Shown here: piece by piece, positions 16,544-25,419 of the stretch
Layout: the number at the start of each line of letters is the position of its first letter
Numbering within the stretch: position 1 is the stretch's first letter
Assembly (NCBI RefSeq): GCF_029854705.2
Contig: NZ_CP139035.1
Coordinates: forward strand, 3,410,001 to 3,474,000
DNA from: Akkermansia sp. N21116
Lineage (GTDB): Bacteria; Verrucomicrobiota; Verrucomicrobiia; Verrucomicrobiales; Akkermansiaceae
Length of the DNA: 64,000 nucleotides
Reading direction: 5' to 3'
Notes under the pieces: model-generated
The model's database searches: none
What the model was told of the DNA's origin: nothing
Seen by the model: the letters and a program-made list of their open reading frames with translations, nothing else
Translations under genes and position numbers: made by a program

Positions 16544-18538
16544 ATGTCTACGACCATGCAACAGTTTTATGTCATCCTTCGGGATCAGGAATATGGCCCC
16601 TTCAGCTACGCGCACATTCAACTCCTCGTCAAGGAAGGGAAAATCGGCGATACAACACCCTGCCGTAGTGAACACATGACGGGGTATCTGCCCTATAAAC
16701 TCCTCCGACAGGCCGAGTGCTTTACAGTGAGTGGCAAGCCGAAGAAGAAAAAGTCGCTCAAGTTGCTTGCCATCCCTCTTCTCTGCCTCTGTATTGGAGC
16801 TGGCGTCTGGTACTACACCCAGGATCGCACTCTTGACAATTATACAGCTCTGTTTCAAAAGAAAGCCAACGAGGCTCAAGAAGCCTCCGACAAGGAATTC
16901 TGGATTTCGATGGCAAAGGCTACTCAGAAAGCCGATACGATCGATAATATTGATTTCCTTCTCGTCGGATCCAAATACGACATCCCCCTGCTCTGTGCTG
17001 CTGCTGACAAAGGTGCATCCAAGCTCATCCGATACCTCGTCAACCACGGTGCCTCCGTAGACATACGTGATCAAAGTCAAAAAACGCCTCTGCGCATCGC
17101 TGCCAGAAAGGGTTCACTGGCCGCCGTCACGGAACTAGTCAATGCCAAGGCCGACCTCAATGCCACGGACAAGCAAGGCAGAACGCCTCTGATGGGTGCC
17201 GCGTGGATGGGGCATAAGAATATCGTCGACTTACTACTGAAACAGGGAGCCAAAATCGATGATAAAGATAAAATCGGGCAAACAGCCCTCGCATGGGCAG
17301 CGGAAGGCGGCAAATTGGACATCGTCGTACAACTTATTCAAGCCGGAGCCCAAGTGGACAACACATGGGGAAGACGTTCCCCGATCACTTTGGCGTACGG
17401 CAACAAGCACATGGTGATCGTCGCAAAATTGTTGAAAGCTAATCCCAATGTCGAATCATCCACCAATATTCTTCAGATAGCTATTAATGAGACCGATCTT
17501 CCCCTCGCCAGGCTGGCCATTGAACACGGGGCTACCGTCAACGACAAGCTCTGGAGCCTTGCACTGAATAATGGTCACCCAGAATTGGTCGAGCTCATGA
17601 TGCAACATGGAGCCAACCCGGTCAGGGAAGTCCAATCATTCTATGGGACGCCCCCCCCCATCGATATTGTTATTAAATCCGGTAATCTGGACACCGTCAA
17701 AATGCTCCTGAGAAAAGGTGCCGTCTTTACAGCGGACAGTTTGTCCGCCGCAATCAGTAGCGACAGCAAGGACATTGCCCAGATCATCATCGACAAAGGC
17801 ATCAGCCCCACATCTATCAAGCAGGATAAACTCCTCAAGATGACCATCCGTCATGCGACGGCAGGCCTTGCCGAACTCCTCATCAAGAATGGATTAGAAC
17901 TAGACACACGCAACCATAGTCAGGAAACCCCGTTGATGTTAGCCATCTACGAGGGCAGGACGAGCCTGGTCAAACTCTTCCTGGAACAAGGAGCCAAGGC
18001 TGACGATGTCGATAACAACGGGTTGACTCCTCTGATGATTGCTGCTTATAAGGGTAATAAGGACATCTATGATCTTGTACGGAAAGCCAGCAAAAACCTG
18101 TCCGCCAAAGATCAAAAAGGACGCTCCGTCTTGCGATGGGCGGCCAAGGGCAGAAACATCGATATCGTCCGCGATGCCATCATTATCCCCAGAGTCTCCG
18201 TAAATGAGAAAGACACGGTAGATGGAGAAACTCCGCTCATGTCGGCAGCCAACAACGGCAACGCCGATATCGTCAAGCTCCTGCTGGATAACGGCGCCAA
18301 TGTCAACATCAAGGGCAACAATGGAGAAACAGCACTCCTGTGGGCTGCGCAAACCTGGTCAAACACCCACTACTCACACAAAAATTACCGTTCAGTTATT
18401 GAGCAGTTAATCAGCAAGGGTGCCGATACCAAAGCAGAAAATAAAAATGGAGAAACCGCCCTCACCCTTATCATGAAAAAGGATAAAACATACGAGAAAT
18501 CTGCAATCGAAGCTGTGTGTGAATTGCTTCAGAAATAA
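16544..18538 (+). CDS. GYF_2-transmembrane-ankyrin repeat protein
   Basis: A 664-aa protein in three parts. An N-terminal GYF_2 domain covers residues 6-58 (FYVILRDQEYGPFSYAHI). A KKKK-flanked single membrane helix follows at about 72-91. About a dozen ankyrin repeats run from residue 145 to the end, several with classic G-x-TPL-x-x-AA and LL-x-x-GA motifs (NNGLTPLMIAAYKGN, DGETPLMSAANNGN). Positive charges before the helix predict GYF_2 inside and the ankyrin array outside, in the periplasm. A C9 tract (17651-17659) encodes three prolines in the array. With the upstream GYF_2 membrane protein it probably forms a two-gene unit. Function is unknown; the domains suggest protein-protein interaction. 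Confidence 0.78.
   Translation: MSTTMQQFYVILRDQEYGPFSYAHIQLLVKEGKIGDTTPCRSEHMTGYLPYKLLRQAECFTVSGKPKKKKSLKLLAIPLLCLCIGAGVWYYTQDRTLDNYTALFQKKANEAQEASDKEFWISMAKATQKADTIDNIDFLLVGSKYDIPLLCAAADKGASKLIRYLVNHGASVDIRDQSQKTPLRIAARKGSLAAVTELVNAKADLNATDKQGRTPLMGAAWMGHKNIVDLLLKQGAKIDDKDKIGQTALAWAAEGGKLDIVVQLIQAGAQVDNTWGRRSPITLAYGNKHMVIVAKLLKANPNVESSTNILQIAINETDLPLARLAIEHGATVNDKLWSLALNNGHPELVELMMQHGANPVREVQSFYGTPPPIDIVIKSGNLDTVKMLLRKGAVFTADSLSAAISSDSKDIAQIIIDKGISPTSIKQDKLLKMTIRHATAGLAELLIKNGLELDTRNHSQETPLMLAIYEGRTSLVKLFLEQGAKADDVDNNGLTPLMIAAYKGNKDIYDLVRKASKNLSAKDQKGRSVLRWAAKGRNIDIVRDAIIIPRVSVNEKDTVDGETPLMSAANNGNADIVKLLLDNGANVNIKGNNGETALLWAAQTWSNTHYSHKNYRSVIEQLISKGADTKAENKNGETALTLIMKKDKTYEKSAIEAVCELLQK
17651..17659 (+). 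repeat. C9 homopolymer inside the ankyrin gene
   Basis: Nine cytosines encode Pro-Pro-Pro in frame (GTPPPID). The length is enough for slipped-strand mispairing, which would truncate the ankyrin array after about 370 residues. Confidence 0.9.
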
Positions 18539-18590
18539 GCATCAGAGTCTTCCTTGCTATCCGTTAAGGATAACTCAAAGATCATATACG

Positions 18591-18631
18591 AAAAACTGGC
18601 TACCTACGCGTTCCGTAAATAGCCAGTTTTT
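18591..18631. terminator. Bidirectional intrinsic terminator
   Basis: AAAAACTGGCTA (18591-18602) and TAGCCAGTTTTT (18620-18631) form a perfect 12-bp stem with a 17-nt loop. The A and T runs at its base give a U tract in both directions. It lies between the convergent ankyrin and alpha-galactosidase genes. Confidence 0.85.
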
Positions 18632-18662
18632 CTATTCGTGATTGTTCTAGATCCTTATAACA

Positions 18663-20267
18663 TTATTGTTGAACCGGGGTCATACGGAACAGAGTTACTC
18701 CGTGAGGATTGATTTCCACCGTAATCTTCCCTTGGGCAGAGCCAACATCCTGGCGCTTCCACAGGTCGCGAATCTGTTGTGGGCCTTTCATACCCAGAGC
18801 TTCCAGATCGACGGTGCAGTTGGCCTTCTCGTTGCCAGTGTTGAAAAATCCGGCGGCCAGCGAGCCATCAGACAATTCCTTCGTCCATACCTGAAACGGC
18901 CCTTCGCTCCATGCTTTTACAGCCGGCTTGGCTGCAACATCCTGGTTGACGGCAATGACTTCGTCGTTCGTCAACAAGCCCATCGTGAAGTCGTCGATGT
19001 TCTCCAGATCGCACGATATAATAAGAGGTGCGGACAAAAGGCACCACAGAGACACCTGCAAATATTCCTCATCGGGAGTCAGTCCCGTTTGTTTAAACGT
19101 CACATTGGGGCGGTTGGGCTGACCGATTTTCCCAATCTGGAGCATGTCCGGATCATTCCAATGGCCGGGTCGCGTATATTTCTGCCACTTGTCCTGGGAA
19201 AAACCAATCCGGGAAATACTCCCCCAATTGTCCTGGATATCACCGGTCGTCCTCCAGAGGTTGGAGTGAACGCTAAGTCCTTCCATGTTTTCAAACGGAG
19301 CGGCATTGGAAAGACTCAGGACAATGTCGCGCCCGGAAGCTCTCAGATCCTTGTCGATACGTTTCGTTGTCGGCACGTCGTTGGGATTCCAGTCTACTTT
19401 TACGTAATCGAATCCCCATCGGGCCCACTGTTTGGCATCTTTGTCGAACATCCATACCGGTCCCACACGATCCACCTTTTGCTTGTGCAAACCGGGATAA
19501 CGACCAAAGATCTGTCCTTCCTGCAACCAGTCTTTCTCCGGAAGGGCAAGTCCCGTAAAGTCCGCCTTGGCGTTGGGAGCGCTCCCTCCGGTAAATCCGG
19601 CATAAGTACCCATCCACGGGGAAGAATAGATGCCGACTTTCAGACCCAAACCATGCAAAGTGTCGCACATGGCCTTCATGTCACGGAATTTTTTATTGGG
19701 TTGGATCGCAAACAAATCCCCCCCTCGCCGACCTTGCCAGCAGTCGTCGATATTCACATAACTCCAACCGTGTTCAACAAGCCCCTTATCATGGAACAAC
19801 CGGGCTACTTTTTCAATGGCATCCTGGCTAACCGCTTCACTGTATGAATACCAGCTATTCCATCCCATAGGAGGAGTCAGACAAAGGTCTTCCCCGACCT
19901 TAATAGTCACCGTACCTTCAGTACGCCCGGCAGCATTCTCAGCTACAATACGGACAGGATAGGACCCCGCTCGCGCCACCCTTCCGGATATTACACCGGA
20001 TTCGCTTATTTTCAATCCATTAGGCAATCCATGAGCTACAATTTTCATGGGACGTTCTCCGGAAACGGCAACCTTATACAACATCTCGGATCCCGGCCTT
20101 GCTCCATACACTTTGGCACCATTCAAAGAAGGAGCCGCAGCAATAGGAGGAGAGAGACGCTGCCCAGAAACGGGAGCCGGGTAAACGGAGGGAAATTGCC
20201 CCTCCTGGCCATGGGCCATGCCAAGGGCGGTCGTTACAAGGATAAGGGGTGTCAATTTGGTTTTCAT
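18663..20267 (-). CDS. Secreted alpha-galactosidase (GH27)
   Basis: Removes terminal alpha-galactose from glycans or oligosaccharides, outside the cytoplasm. The start at 20267 (MKTKLTPLILVTTALGMAHG) gives a signal peptide and 534 aa. An earlier in-frame ATG at 20300 would put 11 extra residues in front. A He_PIG-like Ig domain occupies about residues 50-125 (GLPNGLKISESGVISG). The GH27 barrel begins at TPPMGWNSW (about 132). The nucleophile is the Asp of YVKVDW (about 292), and the acid/base is the first Asp of GHWNDPD (about 372). The C-terminal beta domain ends the protein. Together with the sulfatase and esterase it fits mucin or plant-glycan use. Confidence 0.93.
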   Translation of the reverse strand: MKTKLTPLILVTTALGMAHGQEGQFPSVYPAPVSGQRLSPPIAAAPSLNGAKVYGARPGSEMLYKVAVSGERPMKIVAHGLPNGLKISESGVISGRVARAGSYPVRIVAENAAGRTEGTVTIKVGEDLCLTPPMGWNSWYSYSEAVSQDAIEKVARLFHDKGLVEHGWSYVNIDDCWQGRRGGDLFAIQPNKKFRDMKAMCDTLHGLGLKVGIYSSPWMGTYAGFTGGSAPNAKADFTGLALPEKDWLQEGQIFGRYPGLHKQKVDRVGPVWMFDKDAKQWARWGFDYVKVDWNPNDVPTTKRIDKDLRASGRDIVLSLSNAAPFENMEGLSVHSNLWRTTGDIQDNWGSISRIGFSQDKWQKYTRPGHWNDPDMLQIGKIGQPNRPNVTFKQTGLTPDEEYLQVSLWCLLSAPLIISCDLENIDDFTMGLLTNDEVIAVNQDVAAKPAVKAWSEGPFQVWTKELSDGSLAAGFFNTGNEKANCTVDLEALGMKGPQQIRDLWKRQDVGSAQGKITVEINPHGVTLFRMTPVQQ

Positions 20268-20408
20268 GAGGGGAATCTCGAATGCGTTTTTCCTGGGCAT
20301 AGATTGCTCTTCTACGAGTTGCAAAGTACGGAATTTACGGGAGTCTGTCCCGGCCCATTTCAAAAAAAAAGCTTGTTATGCGTCACCAATTTTCATACAA
20401 GCCCGGCC

Positions 20409-20876
20409 ATGCCTTTCAGAATCATAGCTTTATGCGTATTTCTGACGACATTCTGTTTTGCTGATGCGATTACTGATATTCGTCCCGCCATCCACGAAAC
20501 CGCAAACAAATACGCGGTGGATCCGGTCCTGATGGAAGCTATCATCAGATTTGAAACCAACCATGGGAAATCCAATGCCTACCGCAAAAAAAACAATGTG
20601 GCCGGCATTATGGACGGTCGTGGACTGAAACGCTTCCACGACATTGACGAAAGCATCGACTCCCTCGGATACATCCTCAAAGTGTATCAACAAAAGGGGC
20701 TTGTCAGTATTGCCAGGATCAGCCGTCGATACGCTCCCAACGTCAGCAGCAAGTGGACATCGCACGTTACCGGACTCATGAAAATGATCGAACGCGGAAA
20801 ATGGGGTGATGTCAATAGCATGCCCCTGCCCAATTCCAGACAGGAACTCGCAGCCAAAGGCCGGGACGAAGAATAA
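20409..20876 (+). CDS. Small secreted lysozyme-like glucosaminidase domain protein
   Basis: A 155-aa protein starting at 20409 (MPFRIIALCVFLTTFCFADA), which gives a signal peptide. An open frame continues upstream to 20031 but overlaps the oppositely oriented galactosidase and is not coding. The mature region has the helical lysozyme-like pattern of glucosaminidase/transglycosylase domains: a probable catalytic Glu in AIIRFETNHGKS (about residue 49), then NNVAGIMD, and FHDIDESIDSLGYILKVY, which matches the F-x-s-x-x-eSi-y segment of GH73-like enzymes. It probably cuts or binds peptidoglycan in the envelope. The exact family is uncertain. It is divergent from the galactosidase gene. Confidence 0.68.
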   Translation: MPFRIIALCVFLTTFCFADAITDIRPAIHETANKYAVDPVLMEAIIRFETNHGKSNAYRKKNNVAGIMDGRGLKRFHDIDESIDSLGYILKVYQQKGLVSIARISRRYAPNVSSKWTSHVTGLMKMIERGKWGDVNSMPLPNSRQELAAKGRDEE

Positions 20877-20892
20877 TTGCCTTCGCCTCCTC

Positions 20893-20936
20893 CCCGGACA
20901 TATTTTCTTTCCGGGAATCTCCTCGTTATGTCCGGG
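20893..20936. other. Stem-loop before rnr
   Basis: CCCGGACATA (20893-20902) and TATGTCCGGG (20927-20936) are perfectly complementary, with a 24-nt loop. No T tract follows on either strand. It may end the lysozyme-like transcript or structure the rnr leader. Confidence 0.4.
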
Positions 20937-20982
20937 AAAATTACGTGGCGGTTTCCGGCTTTTGTGCTAATCTAGGTTTCGT

Positions 20983-23196
20983 ATGAACGGAAACCTCCGG
21001 GCACAAGTGCTCGAACTAATGGGGCGAGCGGACTATGAACCGCTCAATAAATCGGAATTATCCCGGAAGCTGGACTTGCAAGGCAGTGACAGATCATCTC
21101 TCCGCATCCTCATGGACGAATTGGAGCGAGACCATTCTGTCGTCCGTCTGAAAAAAGGCCGTTTTGCCCTGAAAGTCGTCAACCATGATCTGGTCACCGG
21201 ACGTATCAGGCGCTTAAAATCCGGAAAATGCCTCTTCATCCCCGACAAGGGCGATGCCGTTGCCCGTGAATACGGATGGGATACGGAATCCATCCCGGAA
21301 ATCATCATCCAGCCCAATCGTTTGAATACGGCCATGGACGGAGACCGTGTCGCAGTTTCCCTGCAGCGTTCCCTCCCCAAAGGATGGAAAAAACATCGCA
21401 AGGGACGTCCCTCCAGCCTGGAAGAATTCCAGATCAAAGTCCGCGTCGAGAATATCCTGGCACGCAGGACACAGGTCTGGGTGGGAAACTTCAGGCCGAC
21501 CCGCTCCTTCGGCAAGGTCTTCGGAGACGGCATCTCGTCACCGGAATACATTGAGTTGACGGAGAAACCGAAACAGGCCATCGAATCCGGCATGCTGGTT
21601 ACAGTTTCACCCGTCTCATGGGGAGAAGGCAGAATTCCGTCCCGCGGTACCGTTCTGGAGGTTCTGGGCTATCCGAAAGACCCTCATGTGGATATGGAAG
21701 CCGTCATCCGCAAATACCAGCTCCCTCGCCAGTTCCCGCAGGATGTCATCCGCAATACCGAGGAACTGACTGAAGATCTCGACCAACAGGAACTGGCTCG
21801 GAGAGAAGACTGGACGGACCGCCCCGTCATGACTATTGACCCCGAAGGAGCCCGCGACTTCGACGATGCCATCCACGTCACCCGCGATGCAGACGGATGG
21901 GAACTAGCCGTCCACATCGCAGACGTTTCCCATTACGTTGCCATCGGTTCCCCTTTGGACGAAGAGGCCATGAAGAGAGGAAACTCCACCTACCTCCCCG
22001 ACAGGGTTATTCCCATGCTCCCCCCACGCCTGTGCGATGATTTGTGCAGTCTTAGAGCAGGCGTCATCCGCCTGACCAAGGTCTGCGTCATGCGCTTCAA
22101 CACCAAGGGAGAACGTATTAAAACGAAATTCGCGGACGCCTATATCCGCAACGAACGGCAAATGACCTACCCCGAAGCCTATCAACTCATGAACGGCAAG
22201 GGAAAAGACGATTTAAGCCGCATGCTGAAGGACGCATGGGATCTTGCTTCCCTGCTCCGCCGCAAGCGTTTTGCAAACGGAGCTCTGGATCTGGATTTCC
22301 CCGAAGTACGCGTTCTGCTGGATACCCAGGGTAAAGCCGTCAAAATCGTCTCGGAAGAATATGACGAAAGCCACCAGATGATTGAAGAATGCATGCTGGC
22401 AGCCAACGAAGCCGTAGCCGAAGCTCTGAAAAACAAAAACCGTCCCACGATCTACCGTGTCCATGAGGATCCGGACGAAGCCAAGCTCAATGCTTTCGGT
22501 GAACTCTGCAAAGTCTACGGGCACACGGTTCATGATCTGACGAATAAGAAAAACCTGATGACCCTGCTAGCCTCCATCAAGGGATCTCCCGACGAGCAAA
22601 TCATGAAAATATCCCTGCTCAAAAGCTTGATGAGGGCCCGATACGACACATCGCCTCTGGGACACTACGGACTTTCCAAGACCAATTACTGCCATTTCAC
22701 CAGCCCCATTCGCCGGTACGCCGACCTGGTTGTCCATCGTTCCCTGAACGCCTTGCTTGATAACCCTCCCGCCAATGCCTCACGCGGAGCCGGTTCCGTT
22801 GCCAGGCTCCAGGAAATCGCGGATCATATTTCCGACACGGAACGCGTCTCTGCCTCGGCCGAAAAGGAATCCAACATGATCAAGCTCATGGAATGGCTGG
22901 AAGAACAGACTCACGCCCAAACTCCCGAAGTCCACAGGGCCATCATTTCGGAAGTACGCCATTTCGGACTCCTCGTGGAAATCCCCCGCCTGCAGATCAA
23001 GGGGCTTGTCAAGCCGGACTCCTTCCCCAAAGGCAACTGGAGATACGAGAGTTTTGCAGACCGTTGGTCACACTCGAAAGGAAGTTCCCTCCAGCCAGGA
23101 CGCATCCTGCCGGTCATCCCCGTCAAAGTCGACCGGGACAAACAGTGGGTGGACTTCGCCGTCGTCAGAAATCTCTTCGAAAAGGAGGATCAATAA
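20983..23196 (+). CDS. rnr: Ribonuclease R
   Basis: A processive 3'-5' exoribonuclease that degrades structured RNA and also acts in tmRNA-linked quality control. Domains in order: an N-terminal winged-helix RNase B domain (about residues 8-65), cold-shock domains (about 70-230), the RNB catalytic domain (about 270-610) with the metal-binding signature TIDPEGARDFDDAIHV at 284-299, and a C-terminal S1 domain (about 645-730). The HFTSPIRRYADLVVHR block is also diagnostic. 737 aa, and the basic tail typical of E. coli RNase R is absent. The ATG at 20983 begins the winged helix. Confidence 0.95.
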   Translation: MNGNLRAQVLELMGRADYEPLNKSELSRKLDLQGSDRSSLRILMDELERDHSVVRLKKGRFALKVVNHDLVTGRIRRLKSGKCLFIPDKGDAVAREYGWDTESIPEIIIQPNRLNTAMDGDRVAVSLQRSLPKGWKKHRKGRPSSLEEFQIKVRVENILARRTQVWVGNFRPTRSFGKVFGDGISSPEYIELTEKPKQAIESGMLVTVSPVSWGEGRIPSRGTVLEVLGYPKDPHVDMEAVIRKYQLPRQFPQDVIRNTEELTEDLDQQELARREDWTDRPVMTIDPEGARDFDDAIHVTRDADGWELAVHIADVSHYVAIGSPLDEEAMKRGNSTYLPDRVIPMLPPRLCDDLCSLRAGVIRLTKVCVMRFNTKGERIKTKFADAYIRNERQMTYPEAYQLMNGKGKDDLSRMLKDAWDLASLLRRKRFANGALDLDFPEVRVLLDTQGKAVKIVSEEYDESHQMIEECMLAANEAVAEALKNKNRPTIYRVHEDPDEAKLNAFGELCKVYGHTVHDLTNKKNLMTLLASIKGSPDEQIMKISLLKSLMRARYDTSPLGHYGLSKTNYCHFTSPIRRYADLVVHRSLNALLDNPPANASRGAGSVARLQEIADHISDTERVSASAEKESNMIKLMEWLEEQTHAQTPEVHRAIISEVRHFGLLVEIPRLQIKGLVKPDSFPKGNWRYESFADRWSHSKGSSLQPGRILPVIPVKVDRDKQWVDFAVVRNLFEKEDQ

Positions 23197-23259
23197 AATT
23201 TGTTCCGATAAGCCTTTCGTCTTGCTCTGAAAGCCAAATTGATTACTCTTGATAGAAAT

Positions 23260-23883
23260 ATGAAACTCTCCCCCATATCACTGCGCAGGAAAGGATTCAC
23301 CCTCGTTGAATTGCTGGTTGTCATTTCCATCATCGTCGCCTTGGCCGGTGTTGCATTCGTCACCGCTCAGAAGGCGATGAATACAGCTCGCGAACGCCAG
23401 TCCCAAAAAGATTGCGCCGACCTTGCTCTGGCCATCAACAATTTTATCGCCGACCATCAGGGCGTACTGCCGGTCGATTCCGTCGTGCGCATGGACAAGG
23501 ACAAATGCATCACGACAAGCGTCGAGGATCCCTCCCGCCTGATCACCATCCTGATCGACCGCGAGAAAGGCCCCGAATTGGACCGCGTCAACCGTACCCG
23601 TAAAAAATACGTCAGCGGAGCCATAGTCGACAATCCGAAAGGCGGCATTTTCATGAACGGCAGAGATGCAGGACTGTACGATCCATGGGGCAAACCCTAC
23701 TATGTCGTGCTTGATGCCGACGGAGACGAAGAAATCCAGGATCCGACCAGCAAGAAAGAACGCCCGATCTTCTCTCGCGTGATCGTGTACGGTACCGGAC
23801 CCGACGGCACGGGCAGCCAGCTTGACCATAAGATCCTCGAACCCGAATTCACGGAAGACAACGTTTACTCCTGGAAGAAGTAA
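23260..23883 (+). CDS. Prepilin-type protein (type II secretion pseudopilin-like)
   Basis: A 207-aa protein with a class III signal: RRKGFTLVELLVVISII. The prepilin peptidase cut is expected between G and F, with the conserved Glu at +5, followed by a hydrophobic helix. The globular part ends with a DPWGKPYYVVLDADGD block like that of GspG major pseudopilins and the many verrucomicrobial solo pseudopilins. The start at 23260 (MKLSPISL) is preferred over an upstream TTG-like start. No other type II secretion genes lie nearby, so it may use machinery encoded elsewhere. A strong terminator follows. Confidence 0.82.
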   Translation: MKLSPISLRRKGFTLVELLVVISIIVALAGVAFVTAQKAMNTARERQSQKDCADLALAINNFIADHQGVLPVDSVVRMDKDKCITTSVEDPSRLITILIDREKGPELDRVNRTRKKYVSGAIVDNPKGGIFMNGRDAGLYDPWGKPYYVVLDADGDEEIQDPTSKKERPIFSRVIVYGTGPDGTGSQLDHKILEPEFTEDNVYSWKK

Positions 23884-23914
23884 TTCTTCCGCCTATAATG
23901 CATCTCCTCTCTCC

Positions 23915-23952
23915 GGCACTGCAAAAATCCTCGGGTTTTTGCAGTGCCTTTT
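23915..23952 (+). terminator. Intrinsic terminator after the pseudopilin gene
   Basis: GGCACTGCAAAAA (23915-23927) pairs perfectly over 13 bp with TTTTTGCAGTGCC (23936-23948) and is followed by TTTT. Confidence 0.85.
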
Positions 23953-23972
23953 CTCATTAATCCTCAGATATC

Positions 23973-25286
23973 ATGAATTTCGCAAGATTCCCGCGTTATT
24001 TTTCCTCCCTGGCTCTTCTGGCAATGATGGGATTTTCCCACCATGCCCAGTCCGCCCCAACACCGCTAACCGACATTAATTACATTCCATCCGTCGGACA
24101 ATCTCTCTCTGTCGGTTGGACGGCCAATCCTGTCGTTTCAACAGAGCAACCGTTTAAGAACATCATGTTCGCAGGCGGCGTTCGCCCCTACGAAACCGGT
24201 AACGACAAAAGCCGCTTCGTGCCTCTGGTAGAAAGTACTTCGCCTCCCAACGGCCCCAGAGGAGAAACGCCCGTCTCCGGCGCCGCAGAATTTTTCATTC
24301 GTTTTCTCAAAACCAGCAACTCTCCATTGGCAGGAAAAACTCAGATTCTCGGTGCAGCCAACGGAATCGGCGGAGTCAGCATCACGGCACTCGTCAAGGG
24401 CACAGGCCCCTATCAAAATATTCTGGATGACCTGGAGCAAGGTAAGAAACTTGCCGGCATGGAAAAGAAGACCTTCTCCATGCCCGGTTTTATCTGGACG
24501 CAAGGAGAAACGGACCAGCAGGATAAAAAGGAAAAGGATTGGTACAAACAACAGATGACCACCCTGATCCGGGATCTCAACCAAGACGCCAAAAAGATCA
24601 CCGGACAAAAGAACGATTTATACTGCTTCGGCTATCAGGTCGGTTCCCATTTGAACTACCATGCCCAAAACCCGACCGACTACGCGACAATCGCCATTGC
24701 ACAACTTGAACTGGCACTGGATCCGGAGAGCCGCTACATCATGACAACCCCCATGTACCATCTGACATACAGCGACGGAGTTCACTTGACGGCGCCCATG
24801 TCCAAGTTGTACGGAGCCCATATCGGATACGTCATGAAACAAGTGCTGGCCGACGGGAAAAAATGGCTTCCTATCCACCCTGTCTCCCATAAAATCGTCA
24901 AACGCGGTACGCAGTGGGCGATTTACGTGAAATTCCATACTCCTGTTGCACCTCTCGTCCTGGATACCGAAGCCATTTCCGATCCCGGCAACTACGGATT
25001 CTCCCTCATCGGCGAAGACGGCACGGAAAAAACAATTTCTTCCGTAGAAGTAACCAGCCCCGGCGTCATCTGTATCACGACTGCGGACAACCCGTCCAAA
25101 GCACATATCAGATATGGCATGACTCTGAATGCCAAACTTCCCTCCGGGCCCCGGACAGGTGCCCGGGGTTGTCTGCGGGACTCCCAGGGCAACACGATAA
25201 CAGCAACCATAGATGGGGAAAACCACCGCCTTGACAACTGGTGCCCCTTCTTCGACTATGATTTAGCCGGGAAAAACAACCACTGA
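23973..25286 (+). CDS. Secreted SGNH carbohydrate esterase (sialate O-acetylesterase-like)
   Basis: A 437-aa protein with a signal peptide (MNFARFPRYFSSLALLAMM...HHAQSA). The SGNH-hydrolase core shows the nucleophile Ser in SVGQSLSVG (about residue 43), WTQGETDQ near 176 as the conserved W-x-QGE block of the SASA/DUF303 carbohydrate-esterase group, and D-G-V-H-L-T near 269 carrying the catalytic Asp-His pair. The last 130 or so residues look like a beta-sandwich. Deacetylation of sialic acid or xylan-type glycans is known for this group; the actual substrate here is unknown. It has no obvious operon partner. Confidence 0.75.
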   Translation: MNFARFPRYFSSLALLAMMGFSHHAQSAPTPLTDINYIPSVGQSLSVGWTANPVVSTEQPFKNIMFAGGVRPYETGNDKSRFVPLVESTSPPNGPRGETPVSGAAEFFIRFLKTSNSPLAGKTQILGAANGIGGVSITALVKGTGPYQNILDDLEQGKKLAGMEKKTFSMPGFIWTQGETDQQDKKEKDWYKQQMTTLIRDLNQDAKKITGQKNDLYCFGYQVGSHLNYHAQNPTDYATIAIAQLELALDPESRYIMTTPMYHLTYSDGVHLTAPMSKLYGAHIGYVMKQVLADGKKWLPIHPVSHKIVKRGTQWAIYVKFHTPVAPLVLDTEAISDPGNYGFSLIGEDGTEKTISSVEVTSPGVICITTADNPSKAHIRYGMTLNAKLPSGPRTGARGCLRDSQGNTITATIDGENHRLDNWCPFFDYDLAGKNNH

Positions 25287-25419
25287 TCCTCATAAACCCT
25301 CCCGTTCAAAGAACGGCCGCGACGCAACCTTTCTCCCCCAACGGCAAGGTATACACAGAATTTGCGATTTACTATCATCACGATACAGGCATAATCGCGC
25401 AGCCAATTTTCACCCCGCC

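Noticed and set aside
20031-20408. N-terminal extension of the lysozyme-like gene
   Set aside because: It overlaps the galactosidase gene on the other strand, and a clean signal peptide begins at 20409.
25302-25316. CCGTTC-AAA-GAACGG hairpin after the SGNH esterase
   Set aside because: Only six base pairs and no U tract; too weak to call a terminator.
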